Shown here: positions 7,086 through 13,653 of the stretch, piece after piece
How the letters are laid out: each line of letters starts with the position of its first letter
Numbering within the stretch: the first letter of the stretch is position 1
NCBI RefSeq assembly: GCF_015350995.1
Contig: NZ_JADKRW010000010.1
Span: 1 to 42,506 of the forward strand
Direction of reading: 5' to 3'
DNA: 42,506 nt
From: Curtobacterium sp. VKM Ac-1393
Lineage (GTDB): Bacteria; Actinomycetota; Actinomycetes; Actinomycetales; Microbacteriaceae
Made by a program: the position numbers and the translations under genes
The notes under the pieces: generated by a model
What the model saw: the letters and a program-made list of their open reading frames with translations, nothing else
Databases searched by the model: none
What the model was told of the DNA's origin: nothing

Positions 7086-8984
7086 GTGCGCCGAACAGTC
7101 GCAACCATCCTCGCCGTCGCGACGCTCACGGCGGTCGCGACCACGGGCCTCCCGGTCGGCCCCGCCGCAGCGTCCACGCCCGTGGCGGACCGGACCACCG
7201 GACACAGCAGCGCCGGCCACGGCACCGCCGCGCCGACCCACCGGAACCCGGTGGCGCTCAGCCTGCCCGACGGCGAGACGGCGGCGAGCTGCGCCGACCC
7301 GACCGCGATCCACGGTGTCGGGCGCGACCGCAACTGGTACCTGTACTGCACGACGGACGCGCTGACGGCGACGGAGCTGAACGCCGACGGGTCGCTCGTG
7401 CAGCACGGGGTGCCGACCTACCGGTCGACCGACCTGACGCACTGGACGTACGTGAACGACGCGTTCCCGACCCGACCGTCTTGGGTCGGTTCGGCGAACG
7501 GCATCTGGGCGCCGGACGTCGTGTACCGCGCCGGCGACCGTGGTCGCGCGGGGACCTGGTACCTCTACTACGCCGCGTCGGACACGCCCTCGGCGACCGG
7601 GCCGACCGGCGGGGGATCCGCGGTCGGGGTCGCGACGAGCTCCAGTCCGGTCGGTCCGTGGACGGACTCCGGCGGGCCGGTCGTGGCTCCGCAGGCGGCG
7701 GCGAACGGCGCCGGACAGCGCTGGGCCTTCGATCCCGAGGTCATCACGGACAAGGGCACGGCCTACCTGTACTTCGGCAGCTACTTCGGCGGGGTCAACG
7801 TCCGGACGCTGAGCGCCGACGGCCTGCGCTCCGACCCCGCGAGCGAACGGCAGATCGCGATCGACAACCGGTACGAGGGCGCCTACCTGATGCGGCACGA
7901 CGGCTGGTGGTACTTCACGGGCTCCGCCACGAACTGCTGCAACGGCGCACTGACCGGGTACGGCGTGTTCGTCGCCCGGTCACGCAGCCCGCTCGGACCC
8001 TTCACCGACCAGGACGGTGTCGCGATCACGAGCACCCGGGTCGGCGGAACACCCCTGCTCGTGCAGAACGGCAACCGCTGGGTCGGCACCGGGCACAACA
8101 CCGTCGTCACCGACTTCGCGGGCCAGGACTGGATCATCGCCCACGCGGTCGACCGCCGCGACCCGTACTACGCGGGGCAGCCGACCTACACGAAGCGGCC
8201 AGCGCTCATCGACCCGCTCGACTGGCGGCACGGCTGGCCCGTCGTGCGCGGCGGTGCGGGACCGTCCGACACGGTGCAGCCTGGGCCGGTCGCGCAGCCG
8301 GGGCAGCGTGCGACCTACCGGGCGACCACCGCACCGGTCGACGTGCCCGGGCGGCCCATCCGTGCGCTGTCGACCTCGTTCGACGGGACCACGCTCCCTG
8401 CAGCGCTCAGCTGGACGCGCGAACCCGACCGCTCGACCTGGACCGTCGCCGGCGGCACGTTCCGCTGGCAGACGCAGGACGCCGACATCCACCCACCGGC
8501 GACGCCGCTCGCCTCCGTGCTGTCCGAACCGGCACCACGGGGCGACTACGTGCTGCAGACGACCGTCGCGGTCGACACCCCCGCCACCGGCGACGGCGTG
8601 AACTACGTGCAGGGCGGACTGATCGTGTGGGGTGACGACGGCAACTACCTCCGTCTCACGTCGAACTCGATCTTCGACACCAGGCAGACGGAGTTCGGCA
8701 AGCAGGTCTCCGGGCAGCCGGCCGGGGCGCCGAGCTACGGCAACACGGTCGTCGGACCGGTCGGGGACAGCACCACGCTCCGGATCGTGCACCGGTTCGT
8801 CGGTGGGGAGCACCGGTACACGGCGTACACCGCCGTCGACGGGCGGCACTTCGTGCGCGGTGGGACGTGGACGGCGGACCTCGGGAGCACCCCGCGCGTC
8901 GGACTCATCTCGCTCGGCGGTGCCGGGTTCACGAGCACGTTCGAGGACCTGCAGGTGAGCACGGTGGCGGCGCACCGGCGGTGA
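7086..8984 (+). CDS. secreted GH43 glycosidase (arabinanase/arabinofuranosidase-like)
   Basis: A 632-residue exported glycoside hydrolase. Residues 1-29 are a signal peptide ending PAAAS. The five-bladed beta-propeller of GH43 covers about residues 50-390: catalytic base Asp in SCADPTAIHG, pKa-modulating Asp in AFDPEVITDKG, and acid Glu in YEGAYLMRHDGWWYF; GHNTVV follows. About residues 420-625 form a concanavalin-like beta-sandwich of the DUF1349/GH43 C-terminal type. The order fits endo-1,5-alpha-L-arabinanases or related enzymes on plant cell-wall arabinan; exact specificity is inferred. It starts at GTG 7086. No sugar importer lies next to it. Confidence 0.88.
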   Translation: MRRTVATILAVATLTAVATTGLPVGPAAASTPVADRTTGHSSAGHGTAAPTHRNPVALSLPDGETAASCADPTAIHGVGRDRNWYLYCTTDALTATELNADGSLVQHGVPTYRSTDLTHWTYVNDAFPTRPSWVGSANGIWAPDVVYRAGDRGRAGTWYLYYAASDTPSATGPTGGGSAVGVATSSSPVGPWTDSGGPVVAPQAAANGAGQRWAFDPEVITDKGTAYLYFGSYFGGVNVRTLSADGLRSDPASERQIAIDNRYEGAYLMRHDGWWYFTGSATNCCNGALTGYGVFVARSRSPLGPFTDQDGVAITSTRVGGTPLLVQNGNRWVGTGHNTVVTDFAGQDWIIAHAVDRRDPYYAGQPTYTKRPALIDPLDWRHGWPVVRGGAGPSDTVQPGPVAQPGQRATYRATTAPVDVPGRPIRALSTSFDGTTLPAALSWTREPDRSTWTVAGGTFRWQTQDADIHPPATPLASVLSEPAPRGDYVLQTTVAVDTPATGDGVNYVQGGLIVWGDDGNYLRLTSNSIFDTRQTEFGKQVSGQPAGAPSYGNTVVGPVGDSTTLRIVHRFVGGEHRYTAYTAVDGRHFVRGGTWTADLGSTPRVGLISLGGAGFTSTFEDLQVSTVAAHRR

Positions 8985-9003
8985 CGGGGGCGGCTGGTGC
9001 GTC

Positions 9004-9040
9004 GGGCGCGCCGGGCGTGCCGGGCGTGCCTGGCGCGCCC
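9004..9040 (+). terminator. hairpin downstream of the GH43 gene
   Basis: GGGCGCGCC (9004-9012) and GGCGCGCCC (9032-9040) form a perfect 9-bp stem around a 19-nt loop made of near-tandem GGGCGTGCC units. It lies 19 nt after the stop. No T-run. Confidence 0.5.
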
Positions 9041-9142
9041 GGCGCGGTCCTTCCGTTCAGCCGGAGAACGTCGTGGCCGCACACGATCCCCGTCGGGATG
9101 GGAAGATGCACCGACGCCTGCCAGCACCGAGAACGAGGCCAG

Positions 9143-10561
9143 ATGACTCCGACCGAGGACACCGAGTCCGCGGCCCCACTGCTCGACGGGCGCTACCGAC
9201 TCGAACACGCCATCGGCCAGGGCGGCATGTCCGTCGTGTACCGCGGCATCGACGAGAGCCTGCACCGCCCCGTCGCGGTCAAGGTGTTCCACGCCGGCAC
9301 CGTCGACATCGCCCGGCAAGAAGCCGAACTCGGCGTGCTCGCCTCGCTCGAGCACCACAACCTCGTCAGCCTGCTCGACACCGGCGTCGTCACCGGCCGC
9401 GACGGCACCCACCAGCGCTACCTCGTGATGGCGCTCGTCGTCGGGCAGGACCTCGAGGAACGCCTGTCCGTCGGGCCGCTCGCCTCGCGCCACATCGCCG
9501 AGATCGGCTACGACATGGCCGAGGCGCTGCACTACATCCACAGCCACGGCGTGGTGCACCGCGACATCAAGCCGTCGAACATCCTGCTCGTCGACTACGG
9601 TCACGACTCGGACCGCGCCCGTGCACGCCTGACCGACTTCGGCATCGCGCTCGCCGCCGGCGTCGAACGCATGACCGCCGACGGCGTCACGACCGGAACC
9701 GCCGCCTACCTCAGCCCGGAGCAGGCCCGCGGCGGCGACGTCGGTGCACCGAGTGACGTGTACTCGCTCGGCCTCGTGCTGCTGCAGTGCTTCACCCGGC
9801 GCCGCGAGTTCCCCGGTTCCCTCGTCGAGTCCGCGGTCGCCCGGTTGTCCCGCGACCCCGTCGTCCCCGAGCCCCTGCCGGAGCACTGGAAGCACCTGCT
9901 CCGTGCGATGACGGCGCAGGACCCGTCGGCACGTCCCGCCGGCGCCGAGCTGGTCACGATGCTGCGTGACGTCGTGATGACCGAGACCGCCGGTACCGAC
10001 CACGTCGTCGACATGACGGGGGCCGCCGCCGATCCCGCTGCGCCGCCTCTGTCCGAGGTGGACTCGGCTCGCCCTGCAACGCTCGACACGCTGCCCGACG
10101 AGGCGCTCCAGCGCACCACCGCGATGGCCGCCCGCCTGTTCGACGCACCGATCGCCCTGGTCGAGGTCCTCGACGAAGACCGCGCCTGGTCGCAGTCGTA
10201 CATCGCCGAGGGTGTCGACGACGCAGCTCGCAGCATCAACTTCGGCAACGGGTTCGCGCCCGTCGCGGTGCCGGTCGTGATCCCGGACGGGTCGATCCAC
10301 CCCGACATGCAGCACAGCCCGCTCGTCACCGGCGCGCTCGGCATCCGGTTCTACGTCAGCGTGCCGCTCGTCCGCCACGACGGAGTACCGATCGGCACCC
10401 TCGCGGTGCTCGACACGAAGCCGCGGCAGGCGACCGAGGCCGACCTCGCCAACCTGCACGACCTGGCCGCCCTCGCCGTGACGCAGCTCGAGATCCGGCA
10501 GGAGTCGCTCCGCACGACGAGTGACTCGCTGCCGGTCGCGCAGGAGGGCGTGCGGCCGTAG
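9143..10561 (+). CDS. soluble Ser/Thr protein kinase with C-terminal GAF domain
   Basis: A 472-residue Hanks-type kinase. Kinase domain about residues 16-275: glycine-rich loop GQGGMSVVYRG, ATP-binding Lys47 (VAVKVF), catalytic HRD at 139-141 (HRDIKPSN), DFG with Asp165, and a SPEQARGG activation segment. A GAF domain follows (about 312-460: LDTLPDEALQRT, then FYVSVPLVRHDGVPIGTLAVLD). There is no transmembrane helix and no PASTA repeat, unlike PknB-type kinases, so the enzyme is cytosolic and the GAF domain probably senses a small ligand, light or redox state. The ATG at 9143 follows GAACGAGG. It stands alone; the substrate is unknown. Confidence 0.9.
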   Translation: MTPTEDTESAAPLLDGRYRLEHAIGQGGMSVVYRGIDESLHRPVAVKVFHAGTVDIARQEAELGVLASLEHHNLVSLLDTGVVTGRDGTHQRYLVMALVVGQDLEERLSVGPLASRHIAEIGYDMAEALHYIHSHGVVHRDIKPSNILLVDYGHDSDRARARLTDFGIALAAGVERMTADGVTTGTAAYLSPEQARGGDVGAPSDVYSLGLVLLQCFTRRREFPGSLVESAVARLSRDPVVPEPLPEHWKHLLRAMTAQDPSARPAGAELVTMLRDVVMTETAGTDHVVDMTGAAADPAAPPLSEVDSARPATLDTLPDEALQRTTAMAARLFDAPIALVEVLDEDRAWSQSYIAEGVDDAARSINFGNGFAPVAVPVVIPDGSIHPDMQHSPLVTGALGIRFYVSVPLVRHDGVPIGTLAVLDTKPRQATEADLANLHDLAALAVTQLEIRQESLRTTSDSLPVAQEGVRP

Positions 10562-10576
10562 ACGGTCGCCGCTGAC

Positions 10577-10618
10577 GGACGGGAGGCCCGGTGCGGGCCC
10601 GCCCCGCGCCTCCCGTCC
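10577..10618. terminator. GC hairpin downstream of the kinase gene; copy 2 of a repeated element
   Basis: Same 11-bp arms as 1975-2016 (10577-10587 and 10608-10618), again with a 20-nt loop that is nearly the same sequence. It begins 15 nt after the kinase stop, so it probably ends that transcript. Confidence 0.65.
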
Positions 10619-10690
10619 GCCCCGCGCGTACGTCTCGTGCGCTTCGTGCGTCGGCCTCGCCGGTGGCCGCCCGCCCGCGCGCCGCAGGCC

Positions 10691-10942
10691 GAGCGGGCGA
10701 AACACCCGGGTGCAGCGCGCTCGTGACCGCGGCATTTCGCCCGCTCGCGGACGCATGCCCGAGCTCGCATGCATCCGCTGGAATACGAGTGCCCGCTCGC
10801 GCGAGCGGGCGATATGCCCGGGTGGCGAGCCACGTTGACCCGAGCATTTCGCCCGCTCGCCGGGACCGGGCGAGCAGTACCCGCGCGAAAGGGCGAAATG
10901 TCGGCGTGGGGCGCCTCCCAGACCCGGGCATTTCGCCCGCTC
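10691..10942. repeat. intergenic island of three 56-nt palindromic elements
   Basis: The gap 10562-11016 between two convergent genes holds no gene but three 56-nt elements: 10691-10746, 10803-10858 and 10887-10942. Each has ~21-nt imperfect inverted arms (17, 19 and 16 of 21 paired) around a ~14-nt loop. The arm begins GAGCGGGCGAAATG and the right arm ends CATTTCGCCCGCTC. The spacer between elements 1 and 2 is also 56 nt and holds another hairpin (10747-10778). A perfect 20-bp palindrome (10791-10810) joins the spacer to element 2. No coding signal: reading frames on both strands look like low-complexity shadow translations. Confidence 0.85.
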
Positions 10943-11016
10943 TCCCCACCCGCCCCCCGCCGCCCGCTCGCCCCCACCCGTCCCCGCCCCCCGCCCGGGC
11001 ACGCGCGCGGGGTTCG

Positions 11017-11814
11017 TCAGGCCAGGCGTGTGGCCGCGATGCCGCCGTCGACGTCGATCGTGCCGCCGTGCACGAAGGCCGCCTCGTCGGAGGCCAACCA
11101 GCGCACCGCGTACGCGATGTCGATCGGCCGGACGGGGCGGCCGGCGGGGGTGCCGACGGTCATCTGCTCGAGCGCCTCGTGCGAATCGGCGTTGCCCGGC
11201 GTGGCCGTCGCCCCCGGCGCGACGGTCGACACGCGGACGCCGCTCGGGCCGAACTCGGCTGCCCAAGCACGTGTCAGCTGCTCGACGGCTGCCTTCGTCG
11301 CCGGGTAGAGGGCCATGAACGGAACTCCGACGCGGGCCATCCACGAACCGGTGTTGACGATGACCCCGGAGCCCCGTTCGACCATGCCCGGGGCGAGCGC
11401 GCCGACCAGCACGTGCGGCGCGCGGACGTTCGTCGCCCAGAGCGCGTCCACGGCCTCGTCGGGCAGCGTCGCGGTGGGACCGCCCGGGTACACGCCGGCG
11501 TTGTTCACGAGGATGTCCACGCGGCCGCCGAGTGCCGCCGTGGCACGGGTTGCGAGGTCGCGGACCTCGTCGGCCCGGCCGTTCAGGTCCCCGATGAGGG
11601 GGACTGCCGACCCTCCGGCAGCGGTGATCGCGTCGACCACCGCCTGCGTCCGCGCGGCGTCGCGCCCCGCGACGCCGACGTGTGCGCCGGAGGAGGCGAG
11701 GACCCGGGCGATCGCTTCGCCGATCCCGCTCGAGGCGCCGGTCACCAGTGCGGCGCGGCCGGTCAGCCGATGGTCGGTGGGGAGTGATCCGAGGAGTGCT
11801 TCGTTCGTCTGCAT
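11017..11814 (-). CDS. SDR family oxidoreductase
   Basis: A 265-residue classical short-chain dehydrogenase/reductase. NAD(P)-binding TGASSGIG lies at about residue 24, NNAG at about 99; the catalytic Ser is in NTGSWMARVG and the Tyr/Lys pair in YPATK. The C terminus has the usual DGG motif (IDVDGGIAATRLA). The substrate is not evident. It is divergent from the AraC regulator at 11937 with 122 nt between starts, the usual arrangement for a regulator and its target, and convergent with the kinase gene across the palindrome island. Confidence 0.92.
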   Translation of the reverse strand: MQTNEALLGSLPTDHRLTGRAALVTGASSGIGEAIARVLASSGAHVGVAGRDAARTQAVVDAITAAGGSAVPLIGDLNGRADEVRDLATRATAALGGRVDILVNNAGVYPGGPTATLPDEAVDALWATNVRAPHVLVGALAPGMVERGSGVIVNTGSWMARVGVPFMALYPATKAAVEQLTRAWAAEFGPSGVRVSTVAPGATATPGNADSHEALEQMTVGTPAGRPVRPIDIAYAVRWLASDEAAFVHGGTIDVDGGIAATRLA

Positions 11815-11936
11815 GGTTCGATGCTCGATCGGTCGGGCCCAGCAGCGATTGCCCAGGACTCCGGACTGCTTGCTGGATCCTGCACAGCGCCCGTCTCCAC
11901 CGGTGGCGCGCGGCAGTCCCGGACACAATGGGGTCC

Positions 11937-12842
11937 ATGGACGACGTCACCTCGGACCGGTTGGACCGCGCGCTGCGGAGCGTGTCGGCGCACGTGGACG
12001 ACACGGATCGATCCGGGAGGCTCGGGGTGCGTCTGTCGCGCGTGTCGCGTCCGACGGAGCTCGGCTACCAGCGCTACACACCGTCCATGTCCGTCGTCCT
12101 CGCCGGGCGCAAACGGTCGATCGTCGGGGACGACGACCAGGTCTGGGGCCGGGAGCGCTTCATCATCACGCCCGTCGACCTGCCGGTGATCGCCGGGGTC
12201 GTCGAGACCGATCTGGGCGCCGGGTTCGTCGCCGCGGTGTGGCAGCTCGACCCCGTGGCCGTCGCCGAGGTCGCCGGGGCGATGTCCCGTCCGCACCAGG
12301 ACGCTGCGGCACCGGCTCGGCTCGGCTCGTGGACGCCCGAACTCGCGGACGCGTTCGCCCGGCTCGTCGGGCTGCTGGACACCCCTGAGGACATGGCGGT
12401 CCTCGCGCCGCTCGTCACCCGCGAGGTCGTGCTCCGCTTGCTGCAGACCGACCAGGCGCCGCGGATCCTCGCGGCGATCGGCAACCGCGAGGGCGACGTC
12501 GTCGCTGCAGCGACCGCTCTGCTGACGGAGCGGATGGCCGAGCCCTGGTCGGTGTCGGACCTGGCGGCCGCGGTGCGGACGAGTGAGTCGACGCTGTTCG
12601 CACGCTTCCGGCAGGTCACCGGGATGAGCCCCGTGCAGTACCTGCGGCGGCTCCGACTCGGCGAGGCCCGGCGACGGATGATCGTGCTCGGCGACAACGC
12701 CGCACAGGCCGCTGTCGCGGTGGGGTACCGGAGCGCTTCGCACTTCTCGCGGGACTACCGGGCGCTGCACGGGCGGCCGCCGGCGGCGGATGCCGCGCGG
12801 GCGCGCGGGATGCTGGCACGCGGCGAGGTCGCGATCGCCTGA
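11937..12842 (+). CDS. AraC family transcriptional regulator
   Basis: A 301-residue regulator with an N-terminal AraC_N-type cupin (about residues 15-190; SMSVVLAGRKRSIVGDD, FIITPVDLPV) and a C-terminal double helix-turn-helix (about 200-290; WSVSDLAAAVRTSESTLFARFRQ, then AVGYRSASHFSRDYRALHG). It probably senses a small ligand and controls the divergent SDR gene. ATG 11937 is preferred because the weak -10-like CACAAT (11924-11929) ends 7 nt before it; ATG 11928 is in frame and possible. Just after the stop lies a hexanucleotide repeat. Confidence 0.9.
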   Translation: MDDVTSDRLDRALRSVSAHVDDTDRSGRLGVRLSRVSRPTELGYQRYTPSMSVVLAGRKRSIVGDDDQVWGRERFIITPVDLPVIAGVVETDLGAGFVAAVWQLDPVAVAEVAGAMSRPHQDAAAPARLGSWTPELADAFARLVGLLDTPEDMAVLAPLVTREVVLRLLQTDQAPRILAAIGNREGDVVAAATALLTERMAEPWSVSDLAAAVRTSESTLFARFRQVTGMSPVQYLRRLRLGEARRRMIVLGDNAAQAAVAVGYRSASHFSRDYRALHGRPPAADAARARGMLARGEVAIA

Positions 12843-12844
12843 TC

Positions 12845-12886
12845 AGGCAGAGGCAGAGGCAGAGGCAGAGGCAGCGGCAGGGGCAG
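12845..12886 (+). repeat. AGGCAG hexanucleotide tandem repeat
   Basis: Five perfect AGGCAG units (12845-12874) then two with one change each. It starts 2 nt after the AraC stop codon and is noncoding. Confidence 0.9.
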
Positions 12887-13134
12887 GCGCGGCGCGATGC
12901 CGATCCCGGCTGATCGGGCACTGCCCCTATCGGTCCAGGCGGCGCAGGCGCATGCTGTGCGAGGTAACGGAACCCGAATCCGCAAGTGGCCGAAGCACGT
13001 TCGGCCCGTGGGGAGGGAGCGCCTCACTGGGCGTCAGTCGAGCGTCGACGCTTCCTTCCTGTCCTGTTCCTGCAGCTCGTCCCGCCGCGATTCGGGTGTC
13101 GCGACCGGAACGGGGAGGGACGTCCGCGTCCCCG

Positions 13135-13164
13135 CGAGCCGGGTCCTCACCGCCGCCCGGCTCG
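13135..13164 (-). terminator. terminator of the leftward ABC operon
   Basis: CGAGCCGGG (13135-13143) and CCCGGCTCG (13156-13164) form a perfect 9-bp stem with a 12-nt loop, 6 nt past the stop of the last gene (13171). No T-run. Confidence 0.6.
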
Positions 13165-13170
13165 TGCAAC

Positions 13171-13653
13171 TCACTCGGTGAGGGCAGCCGCGTAGGCGCG
13201 GACGGACCGGTGGTAGCGGGGGAGCGTCGGTTCGACGGCCTCGATCGCGACCCGGAGTGCTTCGTCGTGACGGCCCGCACTGTGCAGGGCGAGCGCGAGG
13301 AACACCTTCGGTGCGGCCCCGGTGGACGGGTGTTCCGGGGCGTCACGCAGCATGGCGATGGCCTCGTCGATCCGGTCGAGGTTCCGCAGGGTCGAGGCGT
13401 GCTGGACGACCATCTGCGCGGCACGGGCCGGGTCGACCTCGGTGAGGCCGGCCGCGGTGGCTGCTGCGTAGTGGACGTCGGCCTCGTCCTCGTGGCCGCC
13501 GGAGTCGTTCGCGCCACCGAGCTCGAAGGCGCCGAGGGCCGGGTGCGGTGCGACCTCGGCGAGCTCGCGCATGCGGTCGATGCGCTGTTGATCGTCGATC
13601 GTGTCGTCGGCCCAGAGTGCGGCGACGCGGGATTCCCAGTCTGCGGTGCTCAT
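13171..13653 (-). CDS. tetratricopeptide repeat protein
   Basis: A 160-residue all-helical cytoplasmic protein. TPR-like helical pairs can be read in AAQMVVQHASTLRNLDRIDEAIAML and PKVFLALALHSAGRHDEALRVAIEA. There is no signal peptide or enzyme motif; such small TPR proteins usually act as protein-binding accessories. Its ATG overlaps the stop of the Gfo/Idh-DUF6807 gene by 4 nt, so it is the last gene of the leftward ABC operon. A -10 box (TACGCT, 13660-13665) ends 6 nt before the ATG, which suggests its own leaderless promoter inside the end of the upstream gene. Confidence 0.8.
   Translation of the reverse strand: MSTADWESRVAALWADDTIDDQQRIDRMRELAEVAPHPALGAFELGGANDSGGHEDEADVHYAAATAAGLTEVDPARAAQMVVQHASTLRNLDRIDEAIAMLRDAPEHPSTGAAPKVFLALALHSAGRHDEALRVAIEAVEPTLPRYHRSVRAYAAALTE

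Larger units (their letters stand above)
12843..13170. other. 328-nt gene-free gap between convergent genes
   Basis: It holds the AGGCAG repeat at its left end, a small hairpin near 12899-12917 (arms CCGATC/GATCGG) and the hairpin at 13135-13164. Between them I see no convincing coding sequence, RNA gene or operator. Confidence 0.6.

Noticed and set aside
10691..10942. Possible CRISPR array
   Set aside because: Only three units, each a self-complementary hairpin, with a 56-nt and a 28-nt gap; no short direct repeats with unique equal spacers and no cas genes.
10351..10977. Long minus-strand reading frame through the palindrome island with repeated SGRNARV-like peptides
   Set aside because: The peptide repeats are only translations of the 56-nt palindromic DNA elements; the frame also overlaps the kinase gene end and has no start signal.
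12899..12917. Small hairpin CCGATC/GATCGG as terminator of the AraC gene
   Set aside because: Only 6 bp, over 50 nt after the stop and without a T-run; too weak to list as a terminator.
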